DNA of 64,000 nucleotides from assembly GCA_965644295.1 (NCBI GenBank), contig CBFFRP010000370.1:62001-126000 (forward strand). Direction: 5' to 3'. The notes beneath the pieces are model-generated. The model saw only the letters and a list, made by a program, of their open reading frames with translations, made no database searches and was not told where the DNA came from. This document shows, piece after piece, positions 42,901 to 54,100 of the stretch. Position numbers and translations under genes: made by a program. Each line of letters begins with the position of its first letter. The stretch's first letter is position 1. Source of the stretch: Paraphysomonas bandaiensis (Eukaryota; Chrysophyceae).

Positions 42901-45900
42901 CTTCGATCCGAGTTGGATGCATTGAGAACGGAGTCTGGTGTTGCTGGTTCAGCATTGTCTGATATGACGGCGGAGCGCGATTCATTGTTAGCGGAAGTGT
43001 CATCACTTCGATCCGAGTTGGATGCATTGAGAACGGAGTCTGGTGTTGCTGGTTCTGCATTGTCTGATATGACGGCGGAGCGAGATTCATTGCTGGAGGA
43101 TGTGTCATCACTTCGTTCTGAGTTGGTTGCATTTAGATCGGAGTCTGGTGTTGCTGAATCTACATTGTCTGAGGTGACTGCAGAGCGAGATTCTTTGATG
43201 GAGGATGTGTCATCACTTCGATCTGAGTTGGTTGGATTGAGAACGGAGTCTGGTGTTGCTGAATCTGCATTGTCTGAGGTTACTGTGGAGCGAGATTCAT
43301 TGTTAACGGAAGTGTCATCACTTCGATCTGAGTTGGATGCATTGAGAACGGAGTCTGGTGTTGCTGGTTCAGCATTGTCTGATATGACAGCAGAGCGGGA
43401 TTCATTGTTAGCGGAAGTGTCATCACTTCGATCTGAGTTGGATGCATTGAGAACGGAGTCTGGTGTTGCTGGTTCATCATTGTCTGATATGACGGCGGAG
43501 CGCGATTCATTGTTAGCGGAAGTGTCATCACTTCGATCCGAGTTGGATGCATTGAGAACGGAGTCTGGTGTTGCTGGTTCTGCATTGTCTGATATGACGG
43601 CGGAGCGAGATTCATTGTTAGCGGAAGTGTCATCACTTCGTTCTGAGTTGGTTGCATTTAGATCGGAGTCTGGTGTTGCTGAATCTACATTGTCTGAGGT
43701 GACTGCAGAGCGAGATTCTTTTCTGGAGGAAGTGTCATCACTTCGATCTGAGTTGGTTGGATTCAGAACGGAGTCTGGTGTTGCTGAATCTGCATTGTCT
43801 GAAATGACAGCAGAGCGGGATTCATTGTTAGCGGAAGTGTCATCACTTCGATCCGAGTTGGATGCATTGAGAACGGAGTCTGGTGTTGTTGGATCTGCAT
43901 TGTCTGAAATGACAGCAGGACGAGATTCTTTGCTGGAGGAAGTGTCATCACTTCAATCTGAGTTGGAAGCATTGAGAACGGAGTCTGGTGTTGCTGAATC
44001 TGCATTGTCTGATATGACGGCGGAGCGAGATTCATTGCTGGAGGATGTGTCATCACTTCGATCTGAGTTGGTTGCAATGTTTGAGTCTAAGGAGTCTGTT
44101 ATATTGTCCTCGGAAGAGCAAATTTTGAAATTGAGAAGTGAAATTGACAGTAAAAGTAAACTTTTGTATTCTACTCAGTCAGAACTGAGATCGCTTCAGG
44201 AGTCAGATGAGTTATCACGTCGTGATCGTAACGAAGTGTTGGAGCGATGCTTATCTGATGTCCGTCGCATGGAGGGGTTAGTATCGAGGTATCGCAGTAG
44301 TGCTGATGCATCCGATAAAGCATTGCATCAAGCTAAACAGGAATGGGAAACAGAAAGAGAATCACTAAGGAGATCCCTACTTTCACTAGAGCAACGAGTA
44401 GTGCAGCATACCGAAAAAGAGAATGAATTTATGGAAAATATTGAGTGTCTCCAATCCAAGTTGGAGAAAATGAGAACGGAGTCTGGTGTTGCTGAATCTG
44501 CATTGTCTGAAATGACTGCAGAGCGAGATTCTTTTCTGGAGGAAGTGTCATCACTTCGATCTGAGTTGGTTGGATTCAGAACGGAGTCTGGTGTTGCTGA
44601 ATCTGCATTGTCTGAAATGACAGCAGAGCGGGATTCATTGTTAGCGGAAGTGTCATCACTTCGATCCGAGTTGGATGCATTGAGAACGGAGTCTGGTGTT
44701 GTTGGATCTGCATTGTCTGAAATGACAGCAGGACGAGATTCTTTGTTAGTGGAAGTGTCATCACTTCGATCTGAGTTGGAAGCATTGAGAACGGAGTCTG
44801 GTGTTGCTGGTTCTGCATTGTCTGATATGACGGCGGAGCGAGATTCATTGCTGGAGGATGTGTCATCACTTCGATCTGAGTTGGTTGCAATGTTTGAGTC
44901 TAAGGAGTCTGTTATATTGTCCTCGGAAGAGCAAATTTTGAAATTGAGAAGTGAAATTGACAGTAAAAGTAAACTTTTGTATTCTACTCAGTCAGAACTG
45001 AGATCGCTTCAGGAGTCAGATGAGTTATCACGTCGTGATCGTAACGAAGTGTTGGAGCGATGCTTATCTGATGTCCGTCGCATGGAGGGGTTAGTATCGA
45101 GGTATCGCAGTAGTGCTGATGCATCCGATAAAGCATTGCATCAAGCTAAACAGGAATGGGAAACAGAAAGAGAATCACTAAGGAGATCCCTACTTTCACT
45201 AGAGCAACGAGTAGTGCAGCATACCGAAAAAGAGAATGAATTTATGGAAAATATTGAGTGTCTCCAATCCAAGTTGGAGAAAATGAGAACGGAGTCTGGT
45301 GTTGCTGAATCTGCGTTGTCTGAAATGACTGCAGAGCGAGATTCATTGTTAGCGGAAGTGTCATCACTTCGATCTGAGTTGGAAGCATTGAGAACGGAGT
45401 CTGGTGTTGCTGGTTCTGCGTTGTCTGAAATGACGGCAGAGCGAGATTCATTGCTGGAGGATGTATTGTCGCTTCGGAGTCATAATGGAGTGTTAAGAGA
45501 TCGTGTTGCTGGTCTTAATGAAGAATGTCGTCTATTGAATGATGATATGGAATCAAACTACAAATACTATTCTGAGAAACTTTCTGCTGCACGGGTACTT
45601 TTACAAGAGAAAGAGTCAGCTTTACTCGCACTACATGGGCGGTTACATCACCTCACGGACAGATATCATGTTCTTGTTGGTGAAGATATTGACTCGTTGC
45701 ACAGAAGTTCTTCAGTATTGAACGGTGTACTTTCAATTTTGAGTCGCCTTGGAGACATATTTTTACAGAGAAAACATTCTTCCGTTGCGAAATCTGCTGA
45801 TCGTGTGTTTTCAATGTTGGACAGTCACACACATTTGGTAAGGGCTGAATACAGAGCGCAGAACATGCGTCTTCAGGAACTCAAAAATAAATGTATTCTC

Positions 45901-46501
45901 GTGCATGAGTCTCATCGTGATCACATCACGGAAAAAGTCGATGACATTCTAGCCGGCCTTGTACATGATCTCCAAGGATGCGATAGACATTTGAGAGAGC
46001 TAAATGGTGTTGGGATTGATGACTGCGTTGAGCGCATGGATATACTCGGGCGTGTCCTGACGCTGCTCAAGAAATGTTCAGTGGATGTGCAAAATGTTTT
46101 AGACCTACGAAAAACGAAGGCACAATCTTTTGCAGCAACAGTGGGAGCTGTTGACCAACACAATAATTCTCAGCAGGAGACATACTTGACTGCAGCTCTG
46201 GACCGGGAAAGGATTAAAACTCGAGGGGCTATTAGCTTGGTGCGTCAGCAGCAGTTATGCATACTTACACAAAGGTGAGTGTCGTCCTTGAGAGTGACGA
46301 TCCATTGTTGGTAATATTGTTTATAGGCTGCTTCTGCACAAATACAAAGCTAAATTAGGGACAGAGAGATCTTTAGATCACGTGAAAGAAAATCTGGACT
46401 CACTCAATCCTACAATCTTAATTGAGAGGGCAGAGTCTTTAGTATCCGAAATGTCAGAGAGCGTTAATAGAATAAGAAATGCCGACATTTCTATAGGATA
46501 A
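39886..46501 (+). CDS. Giant coiled-coil protein, 5'-truncated chimeric copy B
   Basis: The right copy lacks exon 1 and the first ~330 residues of exon 2. Instead the frame is open from retroelement-derived sequence: an in-frame ATG at 39886 gives MNPTNHTHRTIAPD, then ALRTESGVAGSALSEM of the repeat region. Exon 2 runs to 46274, exon 3 is 46327-46501, total about 2187 residues if translated from that Met. Cassettes start at 40456, 41059, 44077 and 44890. Compared with copy A it carries an extra 603-bp block (one cassette with flanking units) and five extra 105-bp units. One unit near 44572 (GGATTCAGAACGGAG.. then GCTGAATCTGCATTG) differs from its partner at 36389 and matches a different unit, as after gene conversion. 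Whether it is expressed is unknown; the native promoter is missing. Confidence 0.6.
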
Positions 46502-47088
46502 ACTGAAAATTGTAGTAATTTAATACTTATTTGATTGCATGTTTACTATTTTACGGTTTAGATAATGTAATATAAACACTTTATTTTTACACGACATGTG
46601 TGCACTGATATATATATCTTGCTTCTGTATCATATTACAAATGATCTCCCAAATAGTATCGTAAGTACTGAAGAATGCAGCACCACTTCAAATTGGACAA
46701 ACTGGAGTTGATAGTAGACAAGAGCGATACTTTGTAGCTTTGTAGTGCAATAAGAACGGCTAAGACACTGCTAAGACGTTCGTCTATTATCATTACGATT
46801 ATATATTATATGAGTGTTGAGTGTACCTTATTTCAATCCTTTCTATTTAAAAATGGAATTAATTATTGATTAAATCGTGTAAATGGAATAGGATATTGCG
46901 TGACTATGTATATTTCAAGTCATGATTTCGTTGCAAAAAGTAAATATGTACTGCAAAAATTTAATATCTACTACGAATCTTACATGTCATATGCCGGTTA
47001 TATTTCTTGTTGAGCGTGAGAGGGTTTTGCTAATATTTGGTGAGTGAAGTGGCAAAATTCTTACCGTATTCTGTTCTACGTCCGCTAT
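46502..47088. other. Convergent spacer, copy B
   Basis: Same sequence as 38319-38905, shifted by 8183 bp. AT-rich, no gene seen. Confidence 0.4.
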
Positions 47089-47471
47089 TTATATGAAGTC
47101 ATCTGGCCCATTTTTCCTGGCACCCCTGGTGTGTCCTTGTAAAAGTACACCTTGCGACAAGATCTTCATCCTCGGGAAAATGTACTCGAGTTCTTCATCA
47201 AATTTACGATCAGGTTTTCTAGAAGATGCGAAAACTCGGCGTACATCCAGGCAAGCCACATCAGCTCTCTCAGAACTTGTCTTGAAGTAGTTAAGTTGGA
47301 ATAAACCGTGTGGGCGAGTAACAAAATACACAAGAACAGTACATTGCTCCACACTTACTGCTCCAGGTGCGTTATAGAAAATGCATGGAGAAATGAATGG
47401 GAGACAGAGATTACAGATATGGCGAACATACCATGCAAGGGGTTTTGGCCCCGTTGTTTACGTCCAGTCAT
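47089..47471 (-). CDS. Small conserved-looking protein, 102 aa (copy B)
   Basis: Exact counterpart of the gene at 38906-39288 (exons 47432-47471 and 47089-47357), with no differences seen. It carries its own start and upstream flank, so unlike the coiled-coil copy B it is a complete duplicate. Function unknown. Confidence 0.5.
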
Positions 47472-47512
47472 AAAAATAGTTGAGCGAAATAACTCTTGAT
47501 TTTATGATACTG

Positions 47513-48563
47513 TTGAAGGCCCTCAACAGAGTCGGTGAAGAGCATCCGGGACTGGGTCCACCTGAAAGGTAACCGGGGAATTGAGAAGCATCCGGGCTGT
47601 TCACCTTAAGGACTCAAACATCCTGAAGTCAGCAGATGTGAGGTATAATATCAACATTCTGATTGCTCACTACATTTGCCTTGAGTGATAGAGCGACAGC
47701 AGTTGCGTAGAATTGCTTGATAGTAATATTATAGAGCAGTATATCAGAGTTAAGACTTTCACTACTTTTGAAGAAATGGCATTGAATTGGTCCTGTTTGT
47801 ACAGTTTACTCTAGGGTTTATATCGGGACATGTTTTCAACCAATAGGGTTTTCAACTTATTTCTAGTGTTTCAACGAAATCATTGTGAAATGTCAATTTA
47901 AGATAATATGATGTATTGGGTAGACGATACGTTACCCTACAGAAAGGACCCCCTAGGCTACTACCGCGACTGCGTCCAAAACATAGACAGAAATGGAAGC
48001 GCCCAAGGGTGCTAAGACTACTAGGAATCCACAGACGAACCGAGACTGGAACACCGTCCACCGCACATATGAACCCCACCAATCATACGCATAGGACCAT
48101 AGCACCGGACCGCACGAAACCAGGAGGCCCTAGACAGCGGCGACGCCGTCTCCGGCAACTCCACCTATGCCTGATGCCCAGACGGTGCACGGCGACAACG
48201 ACACATTCCACCACACCATCAAACTCTGTGCACACACATCTAGTGCTCGGTACACTCAGGACCTTAACACAGAACCCTGTACCTCAGAGCCTGGCGGAAC
48301 CTTATCCCAAGGGGAGACATCCGGACAACACGCGCCAGTGAGTCCTAAGACACACGAGCAGGGCGAAACTCACAAACAACATTAAGAACGGAAGTGGTTG
48401 CACCTTGGTGCTTGCGGCGACGCACAAGCAGCTTCTGTAGCGCTAAATAATAGGATAATAGAATTTGTGCTGATTAGTTATGGGTAGAGGTCTAACTAGT
48501 AGATCTAGCCACTGTATCGGAACGAGTTTTTAACGCCTATTGCTAAATATAAAGACTTTCAAT
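47513..48563 (+). mobile_element. Retroelement remnant, uninterrupted copy
   Basis: Left part equals 39330-39925. It then continues CCGCACGAAACCAGGAGGCC through a GC-rich, frame-broken stretch to GGAAGTGGTTGCACCTTGGT (48390), GGTCTAACTAGTAGATC and the common tail AACGCCTATTGCTAAATATA AAGACTTTCA (48532-48563). The early part has a short open stretch WVDDTLPYRKDPLGYYRDC but stops soon interrupt it. No catalytic domain found. Confidence 0.6.
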
Positions 48564-48897
48564 AATGATGTATTGACTATTGAATTTAAAAGAATTCTAT
48601 ATAGAATTAGTGCCAGCCATCATCATATCAAGTCAAGATAGAATGGTTAGGGAGCGGACAAAGAAGGTACAGAGGTGCAAGCAATAAAAGCCATGTTACA
48701 AGAGTAAAACAATTCAATTATAAAGTTTAGTCGCTCACTGGTAATCCGGATTTTAAAACGGTGAATTCTAATTCATTTCAGTTCTTTACATTATTCATAA
48801 AGGGCTACAAGAGTGTTATCACAGAAGCATTAATCAGTTCAGAGAGCGATTCAAGAGGTATTTGCAGTATGTAAGAGTCAATGCAGTGTATGCATGT
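48564..48897. other. Intergenic stretch, nothing recognised
   Basis: AT-rich DNA between two element tails facing each other. No ORF, repeat or RNA gene recognised. Confidence 0.35.
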
Positions 48898-49180
48898 GTT
48901 ATTAGCAATAGGCGTTAGAGAGTCAGTGCTTAACTCTGATACCCTGCTCTATATAACTACCAAGCAGTGCTCTGTGCAAGTGCTGTCGCTCTATCACTCA
49001 ATGCAAGTGCAGTGAGTGGACAGACTGTTGATATACCTGACATCTGATGACTTCAGGTGCACAGCTTGAATGGCCTTGAGCCCTTGAGTCCTTGAGGTGG
49101 GCCCAAAGACACCTACACAGACACTTGTCCCTTCTATTACTGTTTTGTCCTCTTCCACCCTTAGAACTCTGTACATGTAT
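48898..49180 (-). mobile_element. Minus-strand element with common tail
   Basis: GTTATTAGCAATAGGCGTTA (48899-48918) is the reverse complement of the shared tail. Sequence to the right contains reverse-complement pieces of the family: GACTTCAGGTGCACAGCTTG, GAGGTGGGCCCAAAGACACC, and TCTATCACTCAATGCAAGTGC against the GAGTGATAGAGC near 39498/47681 (second piece given to 20 bases). Confidence 0.5.
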
Positions 49181-49580
49181 ACAATTTTGGGGTTTATATT
49201 TCCTAAATACCCAATTTTTACACCTAAATCCGGGTATTTAGGGTTTTAGGCCGCAAGCTCAATGCATTATTCTCTGTATGTTCTGTATGTAGAGATGCTA
49301 AAAAAACAATGTCAGGTTCAAAAACTGGGGTTATTAGAAACCATGAATATAAAAAAGGGTATTATTTATACTATACGGATATATCAGCTCTATATCTCTT
49401 TCATTTTCAGTTTCTAAGTGTCTATTGAAGATACGTCTGTGTTGATGGTGATAATAAGATAAGAGGTGTGTGTATGTGTGTATATACATACAGCAGCATG
49501 AGTGTGTCTAGAGTGAGTCCAGTGCACAGCATATTAACATAATTAGAGTGGTAAGACCCTCGTATATACATATATAGGTC
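49181..49580. other. Upstream region of RPL8
   Basis: Contains AATACCC / GGGTATTT inverted words (49205-49240) and TG/TATATACATA runs near 49470-49490, just before the ribosomal protein gene. Promoter expected here; no motif assigned. Confidence 0.35.
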
Positions 49581-50485
49581 ATGGGAAAGGTCATTCGTGG
49601 TCAGAGAAAAGGAAAGGGTTCAATTTTTAGATCCCATACAGTCGGTCGTAAGGGAGCATGCAAATATAAGCGTGCTGATTATGCGGAACGTAATGGATAT
49701 GCTAAAGGCATTGTAACAGAGATATTGCATGATAAGGGACGTGGTGCACCTATTTGTAGAGTTCAATTCAAGGATCCTTACAGGTTCAAGAAGGTTACCA
49801 CAACTCTTGTGGCTCCTGAGGGTCTCTATACGGGTCAGTTTATATACGCTGGAAAGAAAGGTATGTATATGTATGATATGATCATTAGATATACGTGTTA
49901 ATACCTTATATAGCCACTCTTGCTATTGGTAATGTCTTGCCTTTGAGTGAGCTTCCTGAGGGTACTGTTATCTGCAATGTCGAGTCTAAAATTGGTGATC
50001 TCGGCAAGGTTGCTAAGGCCTCTGGCAACTACTGTGTTATCATCGCCCAGGATGCTGATAAGGGTACCACCCGCGTTAGAATGCCCTCTGGCTCAAAGAG
50101 AACCTTCAGCAACCTTTGCAGAGCTACTGTTGGCATCGTTGCTGGTGGCGGACGCACTGATAAGCCTATCCTTAAGGCTGGACGTGCCTTCCACAAGTAC
50201 AAGGCTAAGAGAAACGAGTGGCCAATTGTAAGTGCTCATACCTGTGAAGTGTATATATTGATTCTAGTTCTCTTTTCTGTTGATGTATGACTAATTGATA
50301 TGCTAATGTAGGTCAGAGGTGTGGCAATGAACCCCGTTGACCATCCCCATGGTGGTGGTAACCAGCAGCACATGGGCAAGCCTGGTACTATCAGCCGCGT
50401 GACTTGTGCTGGTGCCAAGGTTGGTCAGATTGCCGCCAGACGCACTGGTAGACTCAGAGGATCTGTCAGAACCGATGAAGTTTAA
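49581..50485 (+). CDS. RPL8: 60S ribosomal protein uL2 (L8)
   Basis: Exons 49581-49860, 49914-50227 and 50312-50485 join in frame to 255 residues (human 257). The start [20 protein letters not shown], the middle [20 protein letters not shown] and the end region [20 protein letters not shown] are hallmarks of eukaryotic uL2. The last includes the conserved His at the peptidyl-transferase-proximal loop. uL2 is needed for subunit joining and peptidyl transfer in the cytosolic large subunit. Introns are 53 and 84 bp. Codon use shifts within the gene: exon 1 is AT-ending-rich, whereas exons 2-3 prefer C/G-ending codons (GGC, GCC, AAG, ATC). The only uL2 seen in the window. Confidence 0.97.
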
Positions 50486-50882
50486 ATAGTGGCGACAGTA
50501 TATTCCCTTATCCCTTGTTAAGTAACAGCTACATGTCTGTTAACAAACTAAGAATGACCCTTACCACTTTTAACCCAACTATTCTTTTTTCGTTTATCCA
50601 CGCGCGCATTAATATAGACTAATTTACTATGTTGATCGCATCAGTAGATAAGTTAAACAGTTGACGCTTGTTACACTTAGTAATACGTAGCTCGCTATTT
50701 GTTACCTGTAGCAATACGAATAGCTTTGTGGTAGTGTTTTCTGATGGTGGTTGTGCTCCTAGCTGTGATCAATCACACATTTCAGCACTTTTTATTAAGC
50801 AGAGTTTTGGTCACACAATTTACTTTCCAGGGTTATAAAAACTTCGTGATTATTGAGATATAATATATAATATATTACATTT
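50486..50882. other. 3' flank of RPL8 up to the Copia insertion
   Basis: No gene seen. AT-rich near 50850-50882, ending with the CATTT that is duplicated after the element. Confidence 0.4.
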
Positions 50883-51189
50883 TATTGAACTACAACCAAC
50901 TCCTACGTGCGTACTTGAAGTTTGGTAAAGTCAATCGCTAGTAGTTATCCTGTATTCTATGTAGCAATGAAATACAGAATATACATGACTACAGTATAGG
51001 AGTAGCTATTACAAGTATACAAAGAAACTGAAAATATAGTAGCTGTTAAAGATATGATTTGTAGAACAGAATGTTGATGTTGGTAAATGACGTGGTTCCT
51101 AACTCACAGGGCTACAACATCATAAACTTACTATATCTCCTATAATATCAATCAGTCAATATTGCACTAACTAAAAGCGTAAATTAATA
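50883..51189 (+). repeat. Copia left LTR
   Basis: Begins TATTGAACTACAACCAACTC and ends GCGTAAATTAATA. Its last base is also the A of the gag-pol start codon. It should carry the promoter; no TATA box was assigned with confidence. Confidence 0.93.
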
Positions 51190-54100
51190 TGGCAGCGGAT
51201 GGAAATTTCACGAATGTCGCCTCAGGCTCAAAGGTACCTCCCTTCGAGGAACTGAACTTCAAGAAATTCAAGAAGTTCTTCACCTCATTCCTCATGAGAC
51301 ACAATCGAGCTCATCTTGTCCTCTCAAAGGATAAACCAAGGCACATTCATGATCTAGACTCTACAGTCCCAGCGGGAGCTCATATGACTGATGCACAGAA
51401 GAAGCGACTACGCAAAGCGAAGAAACTCTGGAACACCCGGAACGAGACCGCGTACTCCTTCCTGATGGAAGTGTGCAATGCTCACCCAAAAGCAGGCACA
51501 ACAGCGGCTCTCTACGAAGGAAGTACAGCAAAAGGGTTACTACAGGCACTGGAAGAGAGATTTCTCAATGTTGAAAAGAATACAGTACAGGCAGAGGTCA
51601 CAAAGTTCAATTCAATGAAGATTACCTCAAGTCAGTCAGGAGCAGAGTTCGTCGACAGCGTTGAAGCCCAGGCCAAGATTCTCGAGAATCTAGGTCGTGA
51701 AGTCACGGAAGACGACAAGCTCACTCGACTAAAGGAAGGTCTCACAGACAAGAGATATTCCCAACTAGCACACAGCCTGTATACAGCAAACGATGTGACA
51801 TACGCAAGAGCAAGCAGCCTAATCAAAGGGTATGAAAACACATCATTCGGCAAGCATGCGTTGCAAAATTCAGGGGAAGACAGTGTCAATCAAGCAGTGG
51901 ATGACAGTAAATGGAAAGAGCACAAGAGAAAGGGCAGATGCAATAAGTGCAAGAAACTTGGCCACTTTGCTAGGGAGTGCAAGACTCCAGAGCATGTCAT
52001 AAAGAGGATGAAGGGGACAAGATCACAGAGAAAAGATAGAGATCACAGAAACAGGGGTGATAACAAAACAAAGCTACCTGTGTGTGAGATATGTGACATC
52101 CCAGGCCATCAGACTAAAGACTGCTTCCACTTGAAGACTGCTAAAGCTGCAGTGGTCAGTTCTAAACGGGGGCGAGACTCTAGAAGGGAAACGGCACCCT
52201 ACAAGAACAAGAAGAAACCGCGAGTGTCTGTACATGATTCAGAAGATGAAGCGGGATACGAATCGATGATATGTGTGGAAGAAGAGGTGAATCTAGCACA
52301 GAGCATGTCAGATGTTATTTATTTAGACAGCGGGTGCAACAAGATGATCCTTACCTCCAAAAACCACATGACCAACCTTCAGCGCGCTGATAGGCAGATG
52401 TCCACAGCGAACAAAGGTAAACTGTCAATACACAGTGTTGGCGATGTAGGAAGCTTTAAAAAGGTGTACTACGCACCTGAAGCAAGTAAGAACCTCGTAG
52501 ATATGAAGAGCATCACAGATAGGGGTTGTGTTGTGACGTTCGATAATGATGAAGTCGTCATTCGAAATAAGACTACGAACAAGACACTCATTAGACAGAG
52601 AAGTGTTAATGGATTATATCCAGTTCGACTCGAAGACTTACTTCAGCTTGGAGAAGAATCCTCAGCAGCACTTGAGGAGCAGGGGTTTGATGACCAGCGA
52701 ATTCTATGGCACAAAAGACTTGGCCATGTCAACTATGATAAACTGACTGAGTCCGACCGCCGAGGCCTAGTTGATGGAATAAATCTGGACAAGAAATATT
52801 TCAGAAAAAAACACAAAAAAACGATATGCAAATGTAATACCTGCATGCGATCGAAACTCACGAGAAAGAACTTCAGGACTCCACGCCAGTTGATGAACTT
52901 AGACAACAACCCAAAGGAGAGAGGGGTGCTCAGTGCAGATACGATGGAAGTCCTAAACACGCCATCGATGGAAGGCTACAAACATGTGTTACTATTCAAG
53001 CACAGTGATGCAAAACATGTATGGGCTTATGGGTTGAAAAACAAGACTGGGAGTGAAGTGTTAAAGTGTATGAAGGACATGGTAGAGACCCAACTTGTCA
53101 AAGAAGGATTGCAACTACGACGATATCATGCAGATGGCGCAGGAGAACTAGTAGGGCAACATGTCAGGCAGTACTTACGTGAAACCACCAGCACAAGGAC
53201 TGTACAGGTTACTTGGACTCCACGTGACACACCCGAAATGAATTCGCTATCGGAACGCACTAATCGTACAGTGAAGGAGATGGCCCTTGCTATATTGCTC
53301 GATAGTGGCATGCCATCAGTATTTTGGTTCAAAGCAGTCTTGCATGCTGTATATCTGATCAACAGGTTACCTACGAAGACAACGAAAGGATACATCTCAC
53401 CTTTTGAGTATATTACTGGAACCGCACCAGATGTGAGTGACTTGAAGATCTGGGGCTGCAAGGCATGGGCTATTGTGCCGAAGGAGCAGCGCCGCAAAGA
53501 GTGGAAAGAAAAGGGAAAACCTGGATACTATATGGGACAATGTCAACAACCTGTTGGACACCAAATATATATTCCAGACCTGAATGCTATTATTGTTGCA
53601 GTCAATGCACAGTTTGATGAGTCAATTCCAGAGCGTTCACAGGAGTATTTCGACGAAATAGATAATCTACAAATCGACACCTCAGAAACAGCAGAGAGTG
53701 TAAATGACTATCAGTACCTGGTGGGCCTCAGACATCTTGATGGACACCTGTGTTATGTTACCACCAGAGTGATAGAGAGAAGAGGAGTCATTGTTGCATA
53801 TAGGAGATTAGATATGAAAGGAAATACTACCGAGGAGCAAACTCCAATTCATATCAAAGATGTAGTAAAGATGACTCACTCTACAAAGTGTCAGACCGAC
53901 AAGTTTAATAGTTTGCGAAATGAGTTGGATCAGACTTGTAATGACAGTGACAATGAACAGAGGACTCCTGACCGCTCAAATCGGGGCGCATCTTCAACAG
54001 GTGGGGCAGATCGAAATCCCAGAACTGAAAAACGACCTCGAAAAAAACGGCACATTGTTAACGTTGGTGTCCTCGGCGATGTCTCATTGTTTCTTGATTC

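Larger units (their letters stand above)
39927..48109 (+). repeat. Tandem duplication, right copy (8183 bp)
   Basis: Corresponds to 32872-39926 plus 1128 bp of internal expansion (603 + 5 x 105). From the third cassette to the retroelement remnant the two copies keep a constant 8183-bp offset, and I saw only the repeat-unit patch near 44572-44605 as a difference. The right end (CACCGGA|CCGCACG) is the uninterrupted version of the retroelement. Confidence 0.9.

Noticed and set aside
32484-45451. Many minus-strand frames of 60-228 codons with a HQTPFSMQPTQIEVMT-type repeat
   Set aside because: Antisense shadows of the 105-bp coding repeat. A 105-bp period keeps one antisense frame open by chance and copies it.
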